This document shows, one piece after another, positions 49,604 through 58,409 of a DNA stretch of 64,000 nucleotides (the first letter of the stretch is position 1; the number at the start of each line of letters is the position of its first letter). The DNA comes from Clostridia bacterium (lineage in GTDB: Bacteria; Bacillota; Clostridia; Christensenellales; Aristaeellaceae): contig JAFUBA010000034.1 in NCBI GenBank assembly GCA_017460395.1, forward strand, positions 1 through 64,000. The letters run 5' to 3'. The position numbers and the translations under genes were made by a program. Under the pieces are notes generated by a model, which searched no databases, was not told the DNA's origin, and saw only the letters and a program-made list of their open reading frames with translations.

Positions 49604-50394
49604 TGCTTCGCATGAAGGATGTATCCAAGACATTTTCTCCTGGCACCCCGGATGCCAAGCTCGCCCTGGATCACCTGAACCTGGATGTCCATGAGGGAGA
49701 CTTCATTTCCATCATCGGGGCCAATGGCGCCGGAAAATCCACTCTCTTCAATGCCATCTGTGGCACCTTTCTTGTGGACAGCGGCTCGATTCTGCTTGAC
49801 GGCAGGAATGTCACCATGATCCCTGAGCATACGAGAGCAAGACAGATCGGCCGTCTTTTCCAGGATCCGATGCGCGGGACAGCGCCGGACATGTCCATCG
49901 AGGAAAACCTGGCACTGGCAGCCGGAATGGGCGGATGGCTTTCGCGTGTTTCCTCCCATGACAAAAAAACTTTCCGCGACAAGCTTGCCCTGCTTGATAT
50001 GCACCTGGAGGACCGGATGAAACAGCCCGTCGGCCTCCTCTCCGGCGGCCAGAGACAGGCGCTGACCCTGCTCATGGCGACCTACCATGTGCCGAAGCTG
50101 CTGCTTTTGGACGAGCATACCGCCGCCCTGGATCCGGCCACCGCAGAGAAGGTGCTGGATATGACCAGAAGCATCGTGGAGGAAAATCACATCACCTGTC
50201 TGATGATAACCCACAACATGCAGTCCGCACTGGATCTGGGCAATCGGACGCTGATGATGCATCAGGGACACATCATCTATGATGTCACAGGCGATGAAAG
50301 AAAGCATCTCACCGTCCGGGATCTCACAGACAAGTTCCGACAGATTTCCGGAAAAGCTCTGGATAATGACCGGATGCTGCTTGGCGTGGGCTGA
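49603..50394 (+). CDS. trpZ: Tryptophan ABC transporter ATP-binding protein (TrpZ-like)
   Basis: This 263-residue ABC ATPase has Walker A (IGANGAGKSTLFNAI, ~38-52) and signature LLSGGQRQALTLLMA (~144-158). Walker B is LLLLDEHTAALDP, and the switch His is in MITHNMQSAL. It energises the tryptophan transporter and is the last gene of the T-box operon. The signature departs only slightly from the standard LSGGQ. Confidence 0.94.
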   Translation: MLRMKDVSKTFSPGTPDAKLALDHLNLDVHEGDFISIIGANGAGKSTLFNAICGTFLVDSGSILLDGRNVTMIPEHTRARQIGRLFQDPMRGTAPDMSIEENLALAAGMGGWLSRVSSHDKKTFRDKLALLDMHLEDRMKQPVGLLSGGQRQALTLLMATYHVPKLLLLDEHTAALDPATAEKVLDMTRSIVEENHITCLMITHNMQSALDLGNRTLMMHQGHIIYDVTGDERKHLTVRDLTDKFRQISGKALDNDRMLLGVG

Positions 50395-50400
50395 TAGGCA

Positions 50401-50446
50401 GAAAGAAAAACTGTGCCGAGAAACTTCTCAGCACAGTTTTTCTTTC
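50401..50446. terminator. Bidirectional terminator after the trpXYZ-like operon
   Basis: GAAAGAAAAACTGTGC (50401-50416) and GCACAGTTTTTCTTTC (50431-50446) form a 16-bp stem with an inner CGAGAA/TTCTC helix. Both strands end in T-rich arms. It also serves the minus-strand gene ending at 50445. Confidence 0.9.
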
Positions 50447-50951
50447 ACAAAGGAAACAACTGATCTAATCTCAATTCTTTTGGCGCTTCTCTTCCCTCCG
50501 CCTGCGCACGCTGTCTTTGTTCCTCGAACGCCTTCATGATCCTGTCCGTGTATGTATATATGCGCCCCTGGAATTCTTCCACGAAATCATCCTGATCTGC
50601 ACGGCGCACCAGCCCGTACTTTTCGAAGATTGGCCGGAGCTCATCCCAGCCCACTTTTTCCCCTGCCATCGCACGTCGGTAGGTATCCTCGAATTCGGGA
50701 TCCACCTCACAGTCAGGCAGCACATATTTTTCTTTCGTCGTCTCCTCTGCCTTTGTTCCATCTGTCGCTGTCCCATTTGCCTTGGTTCCGTCTGTCTGCT
50801 CTCTTGCCATTTCCTCGATCCTTTCCCGGCGCTGGCAGGTATTCTGCGCATCTATGCTCTTCAAGTACCAGCCGCCGAGGAATGGCGCCCATACATCTGG
50901 ACACCACTCCTTGCAGAAAGGATCATAGGACAGAACGCGAATGCATATCAC
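50445..50951 (-). CDS. Hypothetical protein in the accessory island
   Basis: This protein of up to 168 residues was not recognised. The N-terminal segment has clustered aromatic and Cys residues (YDPFCKEWCPDVWAPFLGGW). A hydrophilic Thr/Glu/Lys linker and an acidic, helical C-terminal half follow (VDPEFEDTYRRAMAGEKVGW). The GTG at 50951 comes 35 bases after the DUF6431-like gene and would make a two-gene unit. An ATG at 50810 (121 residues) is an alternative but would drop the aromatic segment. It probably belongs to the same mobile or accessory module. Confidence 0.6.
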   Translation of the reverse strand: MICIRVLSYDPFCKEWCPDVWAPFLGGWYLKSIDAQNTCQRRERIEEMAREQTDGTKANGTATDGTKAEETTKEKYVLPDCEVDPEFEDTYRRAMAGEKVGWDELRPIFEKYGLVRRADQDDFVEEFQGRIYTYTDRIMKAFEEQRQRAQAEGREAPKELRLDQLFPL

Positions 50952-50985
50952 GCCCTGTTATGTTGATCGCCTGAAATACAAAATT

Positions 50986-51825
50986 TTATTTTGTAGGTTT
51001 TCTGAAATACGCCGTGTTGGCTGGCATCCTGTGCCGCTGAAAGAGCGTTCTGTGCATCCAGTACAGGCACCAGACCCAGGCATCTTCAAAGTGGGTGCAG
51101 ATCCAGGAAATCCACTTCTTCCGATCCTGCCTCATCTGCTTCTTCACTTTCTTCGGATGATTGGACGCGTCCATTGTGGTGGCGGGCTCCTGTACGGTTT
51201 CAGACGGATCTGCCTCCACGGCATCTATGGCCGAAACCATTTCACCGGATGCCTGAAGATCGTTTGTCTCCGGCATCACCTTGTTTTGCTGCAGGATCGG
51301 AACGATTCTCTCAATGTCCCTGGCCCACTTGTTCAGCAGCTTGACTGAGAGTCCATGCTTCTGAGCATAGCGTTCCATGGACTCTTCGGACTGATCCAGT
51401 CGATTCAGGTGGTAGACGATGAACCTGACGGTATACCTGCTGTAGGGAACGATCAGGCAGGACAGGAGCGCATGGGTATGCATCACCTGATCGCCTTCGC
51501 TCGTGCACAGAATTCTGCGGATTCTGACCTTCTGAGCTTCCTGTCCCCACTCGGGGTCCTTGTAACAGATATTCCCATTTTCATCTCTCAGGAACATGCC
51601 GTTTGCATCCTTCACCGGTTCCAGATCAATGATGCTGCGCAAATATGTCCCGTAGCAGACATAGGTCATGGGCGTCTGTCCACAGCATGGGGAAAGGACA
51701 GCAGGATCTCCTTCATGCAGTATCTGATCAACGCTTTGCTCGTATAAGACGTCAAAGGGAAGAAACTCCCCATCTGGCGCGATCAGCTCATTGATATTGA
51801 TGTCCCTTAAAGCATCCGTTAACAC
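50986..51825 (-). CDS. DUF6431-like zinc-finger protein, mobile-element associated
   Basis: This 279-residue protein has an N-terminal zinc-binding region with CCGQ near residue 49, C at YVCYGTYLRS and a later C in VRIRRILC. The segment HTHALLSCLIVPYSRYTVRF follows. This pattern resembles DUF6431 proteins, which sit beside transposon or integrase genes in Clostridia; that recollection is from memory and needs a profile search. The helical middle (MERYAQKHGLSVKLLNKWAR) looks like a helix-turn-helix. The C-terminus is basic and aromatic (KKWISWICTHFEDAWVW). G+C is lower locally than in flanking housekeeping genes. No inverted terminal repeats or DDE transposase were found. Confidence 0.55.
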   Translation of the reverse strand: MLTDALRDININELIAPDGEFLPFDVLYEQSVDQILHEGDPAVLSPCCGQTPMTYVCYGTYLRSIIDLEPVKDANGMFLRDENGNICYKDPEWGQEAQKVRIRRILCTSEGDQVMHTHALLSCLIVPYSRYTVRFIVYHLNRLDQSEESMERYAQKHGLSVKLLNKWARDIERIVPILQQNKVMPETNDLQASGEMVSAIDAVEADPSETVQEPATTMDASNHPKKVKKQMRQDRKKWISWICTHFEDAWVWCLYWMHRTLFQRHRMPANTAYFRKPTK

Positions 51826-51980
51826 CTTGATTTCTCATATGGGTTGGCGGATCACGGCCTTGACCGCTCACCATCTACCCATTGGGATCGGAAGGACGAA
51901 CATCCGGTCCCGCTTCCTTTCGCTAATGTCGGTGATGATTTCACCGCAAGGCATACACAATGTGCTGATGCTGCAGGCTT

Positions 51981-54900
51981 TCATCTGTCCTGAGATTCCG
52001 GTGCCAGAATCCACTGGCCCAGCACGTTCTGGCAGATCAGCTGCCGTCTGGCGGCATATGCAATTCCCTCGGTCATCAGCTGTGCCACTGCGCTTCCTGT
52101 TCGGCTGTAGCCCAAAAGCCGTGCCCCTTCCCGCACGAGGTCCTCCTCGGGCATGCTGACCGCATCCCGCAGCACCAGGCACAGGGCATTGGCTGCTTCC
52201 TCGCAGGGAACATCCTTTGCCTCGCGCCTTGCATTGCCCTCGCCGCTGCGCCGAAATCCCGCATACGTTCTCTGCATCTGTTCATTGTACCAGAAAACCC
52301 TGCCACCACCGGACTGCGTCACATAAAAGCCTTCCCTGTCCATCAAATGGCTCAGATATGCCTGAATTCTCGCACTGCTCCTGCTCAGGCCATAGCACTG
52401 TATCACCCTGCGGCTCAGAAGACCTTCACAGATGGGCGCTTCAAGTGCCACAATTTCCCGAATGGTCCCTCGGATCTCTACATCACACTTCCCTGAGACA
52501 AGCTGATCCACCGAAAGGGCCGCGCGCTGTATCCCGGCAGGCTGATAGACCGGTATCTCATCGTTGTTCTCTTTCCTGTCGTCTGATTCCCGGAGCTCTT
52601 CATGCACCAGAGCAGACATCTGAGCATCCACCCTGTGTTCCTCCGGCCCCTCCGTCTCCATACTTGCCTTTTCCGGGACAGATGGCACCTCTGCCTTTCG
52701 GGCTTTTTCTACTTCCTGCAGAATCTGCTCCTGTACTCTGTCCGGCTGTTCCCACCAGTCCACGGTCCACACCCTCAGGATCCTCCAGCCAAGGCTCTCC
52801 AGCACGGATACCTGTCCGATTTCCCGATCCCTGGTGGTACGCGCGCTGGCATAGGCCTCCCCGTCCAGGAGAATGCCCAGCAGATAGGCGTCTTCCTTCT
52901 CCGGATCCCGGACACCCAGATCCACACGGAAGGCCGATCGGCCGACCTGTTCATCCACCAGATACCCATGGGCGCTCAGCATCCGTCCAATGGATCTTGC
53001 GATCCCCTGCCGGCTGACACTGCTTCTGCGCATTTCCGCCTCGCTCTGCGGCAGCTCCTGTCCACCGGCATACTGTAAAAACGCCTGCAGGGCGCGGACA
53101 CCCCGCGCGCTGCTCTGAGCAATCTGCTCCGGGCGGAGGGTGGAAAAGACCAGCATCTCCTGCCGTGCCCTTGTCACGGCCACGTTCAGGCGGCGCCATC
53201 CGCCGTCGCGGTTCAGCGGGCCGAAATTCATGGTGACCCTGCCCTTTTCGTCCGGACCGTAGCCCACAGAGAACAGGATCACATCCCGCTCGTCTCCCTG
53301 CACATTTTCCAGGTTCTTGATAAACACCGGCTCGTCGCCGCCATATACCCAGGCATCAAGCTGGGGATCTGCAGCGCACGCGTCCGAGAGAAGATCATCG
53401 ATCAGGTTCTGCTGGGAGATATTGAAGGTCACCACGCCCACGGAGCGCTCTGCTTCTCTGGGGCTGTGGCATCTGCGCCTGATTTCCTCCACCACCTCTT
53501 CCGCCTCCCGGCGGTTCTGCCGGCTGCCGCCGCGCGTAAAGACCCCGTCCACATGCCTGAGATGCACCCGGCGGCTGCGGTCATTGACGGATGGGAAGGT
53601 GTACAGGCGTCCATCATAGAACTGGCTGTTGCTGAAGGCAATCAGGCTCTCATGCCGCGACCGGTAGTGCCAGAGCAGATGGGTCTGCGGCATGGAGATG
53701 GCCAGGCAGTCGTCCAGAATGCTCTCCAGATCCTCCGCCTCCGCATCGTCCTCGGTGAGATTCGCTGTGGTGGTGAAAAAGGATGTCGGCGGCATCTGGT
53801 TCGGGTCGCCCACAATCACAGCATGCTCGCCCCTGGCCAGCGCACCCACCGCCTTGCATGTAGGCAGCTGGGAGGCCTCGTCAAAGACCACCAGGTCAAA
53901 GGGCATATGGTTTGGATCCAGGTACTGGGCCACTGAGATGGGGCTCATGAGCATGCAGGGACACAGGCGGGTGAGCAGCGTCGGAATCTGCTCAAAGAGC
54001 CTGCGTATGCTGATTCCCCTGCCGCCGCTGCGGATCGCCCGCTGCAGAATCCCCACCTCAGAGCTCTGCGCCGCCTCCCTGACGAAGTTCGGTACACTGG
54101 AGGCCAGGCGACAGTAGATTTCCTCCCGCGCGAGCCGTGTGCTTTCCCTCTCGAGGCGGCGATATTCCTCCAGCTTCTGCTCAAACAGTTGCCCGGAAAA
54201 GCGGCTGAGCACAGGATGCCGCTCCATGCCCTCCTCGGCCAGAGCCCGGAACGCTGCCTTCCGGAACGAGAGAAGGACATCCTCCCCTGCCATGCCGTCT
54301 CTGTAGGCTCGGGATGCCTGCGGGATCCCCCCGCGTGTCACCTCACCTGCGGCAGCATTAAAATGCATGACATCCCGGAGCTCGCCCTCGCCCGCCAATA
54401 TCGCGCGGCAGAGTGTCTCCTCCGCCTGCGTCCAGTCGGGACCGCGCCACGCTTCCACGCCAAGGAGGCTGTAGAGTTCCTCCTGCTTTTCCCGCATGCG
54501 CCCCGATGCCTGCAGGAAGGCCTGCATGGCGGGGACAAGACTTCTGTCACCCCCGTGTGCCCGTCGCACCATCGACGCATCGCGGATACCGTCCATGCGC
54601 TCAAGGCTCTCCCCCGCAAGACGGGCAGATGCAAGCACGTTCTGCCATGCCTCCCGGGAATCCAGGCGCAGCCCTTCAAGGTCCGCTGCCAGGCGCTCCT
54701 GTTCACTGTCCGCATCCTGCCTGTCCTTCAGGTAGCGGATGAGCACCTCCAGATCCTCCCGGAGCGTCTCCTTCTGGATTTTGCCCAGGGCATGCGATGC
54801 CAGGGTCCGAAGCAGGCGGCCGTCACCCATCACCCGGGGAAGAAGCCATTTTTTCTGGTTTTCGTCCCACGCCTCCAGATCCTTCTGCACATCCTCCAGG

Positions 54901-57900
54901 CGTCGCGTGAGGAAGGAAGGCTTCCATCTCCTCTGGAGCTCCTCCGCCACCTTCTGCAGTTCTATTTCCCGTCCGGCAAGCGCCTGAATGTCGGAAAGCA
55001 GATCGGTGGGATCCTCTGCCCCGGACCAGCTCTTTGGGAAGTCTGTCCACAAAAGCAGCTCTCTGCAGAGATCTTCCAGGCGCGAGATTTCCTCCATCCC
55101 GCGCGTCTCCTCGACAGAGAAGAGCTCTGCCAGCGGGTCCATGGCGCCGCCCAGTGCAAGGACCGCATCTAGGTAGTCTTTCGCCCTTATCCCCGCTTCC
55201 CGCCGGATATGCTGGGTGTATTCCTCCCCCAGCACGCGGGCCAGGGAATGCGTATGCGGATGGCCGAGATTCTGTCCGGCGACCACCATCTGCCGGATCG
55301 CCTGCGCCAGCTGCTCCATCGCAGGCCGGGAGGTCTTCCTTGCAAACTCCTCCCCCATTTCCTCCATGTCAGGTGCGAAGCGCACTTCCTCGTAGGCGTT
55401 GACCGCATCGAACAGAGAGTATCCGTTTTCCATGGGTTCATGCAGTGCAGCGGCATATTCATCCAGCTGTGACCGCATTTCCGCCAGCTGCTCTGCCCTG
55501 CGCTCAAATTCTTCCGGACCCGTGCCCTTCGTGACCTCCGCGGCCATGCGCAGCTGTTCCAGGACATCCTTCTTTCTGGACTTATTGGAGTGCAGCTCCA
55601 GGCAGAAAGGCCCGATGCCAATCTCCTCCAGTCGCCTTTGCACCACCTCCAGGGCCGCCATCTTCTCCGCCACAAACAGGACGGTTCTGCCCTTCCCCAG
55701 CGCATTGGCGATCATCGCCGTGATGGTCTGGGACTTGCCGGTGCCAGGCGGGCCGTGCAGGACAAAGCTTTCGCCCTTCTCTGCCGCCTTCACGGCAAAC
55801 AGCTGGGACGCATCGACCTGGGTGGGCACAAGTACGTCTCCCTCGTCTACCCGCTCTGCCATCTCCATGGGCTCCGCCTGCCATGTCAGGCGCTTTTCCA
55901 TGAGCGAGCGCACCACCGGACTTTTCATCAGGTCCTGGGTGCGATTGCGCAGATCATTCCACATCACAAACTGGGAGAAGGAGAAAATACCAAGAGATGC
56001 ACACTCCAGGACATCCCATCTCTTCTCCTCCATGATGGCCTGCCGCAGGATCGTGAAGACCCTGAGAAGATCCACATTCCTGTCATCCTGCGGCAGCGGA
56101 TCCAGGCCTGTGATGGTCAGCTTGAAATCCTGCTTCAGCTTTTCCAGCATGGTGACGTTCACCTGGATCTCATCGTCCCTCAGTCGCAGGGTGTACCCCT
56201 GTGTCACCGAGCGGCGCACCACCTCCACGGGCAGCAGGACAATCGGTGCAAATCTTGGCTTCTGGCTCCTGGGCGTCTCGTACCACTTCAAAAGACCCAG
56301 GGAAAGATACAGCGCATTGGCACCGTTTTCCTCCATGGCCGTTCGCGCCGCGCGGTAGATCTCCCGGAGCACACGCCCGTGTTCCCCCTCCGCATAGACA
56401 GAGCGAAGGCGCCTGTTATGAAACTCACTGCCGGGCACGGCACTCTGCGTGCCGATCAGATGGAGGTTCTCTATCTGAATCCCGCCCTCCGGGAGGGCAA
56501 TGTCCTCCGGCCGGGGCAGCAGAGAAAACTCCTTTCCCTCCCCCAGCTGGTCCTCCAGATCATGGAGGGAGGGGACCATCAGGGGCAGCACCGTCCTGGT
56601 CAGGCGCATGCTGATCAGCGAGTTTCGAAGGCCAAGATCCAGAAGCCTTCGCTCCCACTGTGTTCTGCGCGCACTTTCCTCGCTGTCGCCGCCCGTCTGT
56701 TCCCCGTCCACATCCACCTTGCCCACGACGCTCTCCGGCACCCTGGGCGCCTCCATCTCCCGCGCCGGCACCTCCACGGTCCATCTTCCGTCCCGCTCGA
56801 CTCTCAGCGGCATCGGTACCACACCGCTCAGACGCGCACGGTGCACATCGATGACGCATTCAAACGAGGTCCCAGAGCGGAAATGCGCCTCCGCCGTGTG
56901 TCTTGCCTCGTCAAAGGACACCTGTTTTCCGCCTGTCGCGGCCGTACACTCCACCACCGCGATCTCGTTGACCCCGTCCGCCAGACGCTTGGTCACGAGG
57001 GTGGCATCGTCCTGTACAGATTCCGGGAAGGACTTATCCTCCAGCCACACACCTGCGTAGGCATGTTCCTGCTCCACGACGATGAGGGGATGCAGACCCG
57101 CCGCCTCAAGCAGTGCGCAGTAGAGCACCGTCAGGTCCAGGCAGTTGCCGAGCTTCTGTCCGAGCACCGCGTCGCACAGCCGGATCCTCTGTCCCATCCG
57201 CTCAAAGCTTGCCGGATGCACCGCATACACGATGCCCTCCGCCTGAATAGCAGCATAGATGGCACCTGCCTGCTGAAGGACACGGTTGGGGTCTCTCGTC
57301 TGATAGGCGTTCAGAGACGGGTCCCCCGTCCACATTTCGAGCATGCCTGCCGCCTTCTGAAGGAGCGGGGCGATGGCCGGGTGATTGGGCATCACAAAGG
57401 AGCACAGGAGGGCAGGCTCCACGCAGATCCCCTGCCACTCGTCAAAGGGCAGCACTTCCATGTCCGTCTCCTGCGCAGCCAGAATCTGTCCGTCCTTTTC
57501 CAGCGTCCAGTGCAGCGTCGCCTTCACCTTTTCCGTCATCTGCGACAGCCATTCACCGTCCATCTGCAGCTGAATGTCCTGGATGCGCAGCGTCCTGCCA
57601 TTTCCCAGGATATCCACCGTGTGGCGGACGGGCTGACAGAAGGCAGGGGACGCGTGCATGCAAAGCGCCACCTCCTGCAGGGCAAACCCGGATCGGTTTT
57701 CCAGTACCACCTGTCTCACCGGAGTGAGGCCATGCTGCTGCATGACATAGTGCACGCAGGGCATGGTGTCCGGCTGCAGGGAGAGCCTGCCGCGCACCAC
57801 CGCATACAGTGCATCCCCGGAAAACGCCATGCGGTCCGCGGCCTCTGCGGCCCGTCTCTTCCCCTCCGCCTGCAGCTCATCCCCTGCATCTGGCGCCAGG

Positions 57901-58361
57901 GAAAACGCCTCCCGGCACCACGTACAAAGGCCCTGAATCAGATCCTGAAGCGCCCCTCTGCAGGCGTCATCCGCCACCATCTCAGGGTCCATCAGTGCAC
58001 GGATCATCTCATCTGCAGGAAAGGGCAGAAAGCCTGCCTCCTGGCATCTTTCTGCCTGCGCACAGAGGTCTCCGTCCGGAAGAGAGGTGGAGCCTGCTGC
58101 GCAGGACACGAGGCGCAGCAGTTCCCGGAGAAACAGGCGCACGGCCTCCCGGCGCTTTTCCCCGTCACTGTCCTGCCGGAGGCATGCAATTGCCTCCAAT
58201 CCCGTCTCTCTCAGCGTCTCGCTCTGCTCCCATGTCACCGGAATCACCGCCTCATCTGTGCGCCAGGCACCTTTGGAATATGGTTTAAGATTATCATCTA
58301 TCCCGGCGTTTGCAAAGGACCTGCAGATGCCGATGCGTGCTTGAAAGTCGCAAAGACGCAT
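51981..58361 (-). CDS. Giant transglutaminase-like/DUF4011/SF1 helicase/Vsr-like nuclease/DUF3320 protein
   Basis: This ~2126-residue multidomain protein starts with a helical ~170-residue region and a beta domain (VHYVMQQHGLTPVRQVVLEN). A transglutaminase-like domain has Cys ~407 in KLGNCLDLTVLYCALLEAAG and His in EQEHAYAGVWL. A DUF4011-type segment (WERRLLDLGLRNSLISMRL) and an SF1 (Dna2/Nam7-like) helicase follow: Walker A GPPGTGKSQT ~870, Walker B FDEASQLP ~1494, GDPNQMPPTSF, WHYRSRHESLIAFSN and NVAVTRARQEM. Near 1814 comes a Vsr/MTES_1575-like nuclease (FRVDLGVRDPEKE, LGILLDGEAYASA), whose usual YH reads YA. The end is DUF3320-like. The domain set suggests genome defence (inference). The start is uncertain: ATG 58361 or GTGs near 58247/58238. 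Confidence 0.85.
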   Translation of the reverse strand: MRLCDFQARIGICRSFANAGIDDNLKPYSKGAWRTDEAVIPVTWEQSETLRETGLEAIACLRQDSDGEKRREAVRLFLRELLRLVSCAAGSTSLPDGDLCAQAERCQEAGFLPFPADEMIRALMDPEMVADDACRGALQDLIQGLCTWCREAFSLAPDAGDELQAEGKRRAAEAADRMAFSGDALYAVVRGRLSLQPDTMPCVHYVMQQHGLTPVRQVVLENRSGFALQEVALCMHASPAFCQPVRHTVDILGNGRTLRIQDIQLQMDGEWLSQMTEKVKATLHWTLEKDGQILAAQETDMEVLPFDEWQGICVEPALLCSFVMPNHPAIAPLLQKAAGMLEMWTGDPSLNAYQTRDPNRVLQQAGAIYAAIQAEGIVYAVHPASFERMGQRIRLCDAVLGQKLGNCLDLTVLYCALLEAAGLHPLIVVEQEHAYAGVWLEDKSFPESVQDDATLVTKRLADGVNEIAVVECTAATGGKQVSFDEARHTAEAHFRSGTSFECVIDVHRARLSGVVPMPLRVERDGRWTVEVPAREMEAPRVPESVVGKVDVDGEQTGGDSEESARRTQWERRLLDLGLRNSLISMRLTRTVLPLMVPSLHDLEDQLGEGKEFSLLPRPEDIALPEGGIQIENLHLIGTQSAVPGSEFHNRRLRSVYAEGEHGRVLREIYRAARTAMEENGANALYLSLGLLKWYETPRSQKPRFAPIVLLPVEVVRRSVTQGYTLRLRDDEIQVNVTMLEKLKQDFKLTITGLDPLPQDDRNVDLLRVFTILRQAIMEEKRWDVLECASLGIFSFSQFVMWNDLRNRTQDLMKSPVVRSLMEKRLTWQAEPMEMAERVDEGDVLVPTQVDASQLFAVKAAEKGESFVLHGPPGTGKSQTITAMIANALGKGRTVLFVAEKMAALEVVQRRLEEIGIGPFCLELHSNKSRKKDVLEQLRMAAEVTKGTGPEEFERRAEQLAEMRSQLDEYAAALHEPMENGYSLFDAVNAYEEVRFAPDMEEMGEEFARKTSRPAMEQLAQAIRQMVVAGQNLGHPHTHSLARVLGEEYTQHIRREAGIRAKDYLDAVLALGGAMDPLAELFSVEETRGMEEISRLEDLCRELLLWTDFPKSWSGAEDPTDLLSDIQALAGREIELQKVAEELQRRWKPSFLTRRLEDVQKDLEAWDENQKKWLLPRVMGDGRLLRTLASHALGKIQKETLREDLEVLIRYLKDRQDADSEQERLAADLEGLRLDSREAWQNVLASARLAGESLERMDGIRDASMVRRAHGGDRSLVPAMQAFLQASGRMREKQEELYSLLGVEAWRGPDWTQAEETLCRAILAGEGELRDVMHFNAAAGEVTRGGIPQASRAYRDGMAGEDVLLSFRKAAFRALAEEGMERHPVLSRFSGQLFEQKLEEYRRLERESTRLAREEIYCRLASSVPNFVREAAQSSEVGILQRAIRSGGRGISIRRLFEQIPTLLTRLCPCMLMSPISVAQYLDPNHMPFDLVVFDEASQLPTCKAVGALARGEHAVIVGDPNQMPPTSFFTTTANLTEDDAEAEDLESILDDCLAISMPQTHLLWHYRSRHESLIAFSNSQFYDGRLYTFPSVNDRSRRVHLRHVDGVFTRGGSRQNRREAEEVVEEIRRRCHSPREAERSVGVVTFNISQQNLIDDLLSDACAADPQLDAWVYGGDEPVFIKNLENVQGDERDVILFSVGYGPDEKGRVTMNFGPLNRDGGWRRLNVAVTRARQEMLVFSTLRPEQIAQSSARGVRALQAFLQYAGGQELPQSEAEMRRSSVSRQGIARSIGRMLSAHGYLVDEQVGRSAFRVDLGVRDPEKEDAYLLGILLDGEAYASARTTRDREIGQVSVLESLGWRILRVWTVDWWEQPDRVQEQILQEVEKARKAEVPSVPEKASMETEGPEEHRVDAQMSALVHEELRESDDRKENNDEIPVYQPAGIQRAALSVDQLVSGKCDVEIRGTIREIVALEAPICEGLLSRRVIQCYGLSRSSARIQAYLSHLMDREGFYVTQSGGGRVFWYNEQMQRTYAGFRRSGEGNARREAKDVPCEEAANALCLVLRDAVSMPEEDLVREGARLLGYSRTGSAVAQLMTEGIAYAARRQLICQNVLGQWILAPESQDR

Positions 58362-58369
58362 GCTAACAT
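58341..58369 (+). promoter_or_regulatory. Promoter of the MBL-hemZ operon
   Basis: TTGAAA (58341-58346) and TAACAT (58364-58369) are 17 bases apart, 40 bases before the TTG start at 58410. It overlaps the most distal possible start codon of the divergent helicase gene. Confidence 0.6.
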
Positions 58370-58409
58370 CTACCCGGTACTTAAGAGAAACAAGACAGAG
58401 GGTGTCCCT

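Noticed and set aside
50396-51980. Complete insertion sequence with terminal inverted repeats
   Set aside because: No transposase catalytic motif and no matching end repeats were seen; only a mobile-element-associated protein is proposed.
51868-52182. 104-residue minus-strand frame with a CMPCG motif
   Set aside because: Most of it is a shadow of the helicase C-terminus in another frame, with no ribosome site.
55590-58409. 1135-residue plus-strand open frame over the helicase gene
   Set aside because: It is antisense to a protein with clear helicase and transglutaminase-like motifs. Only its last 195 codons, from the TTG at 58410, encode a recognisable protein (metallo-beta-lactamase fold).
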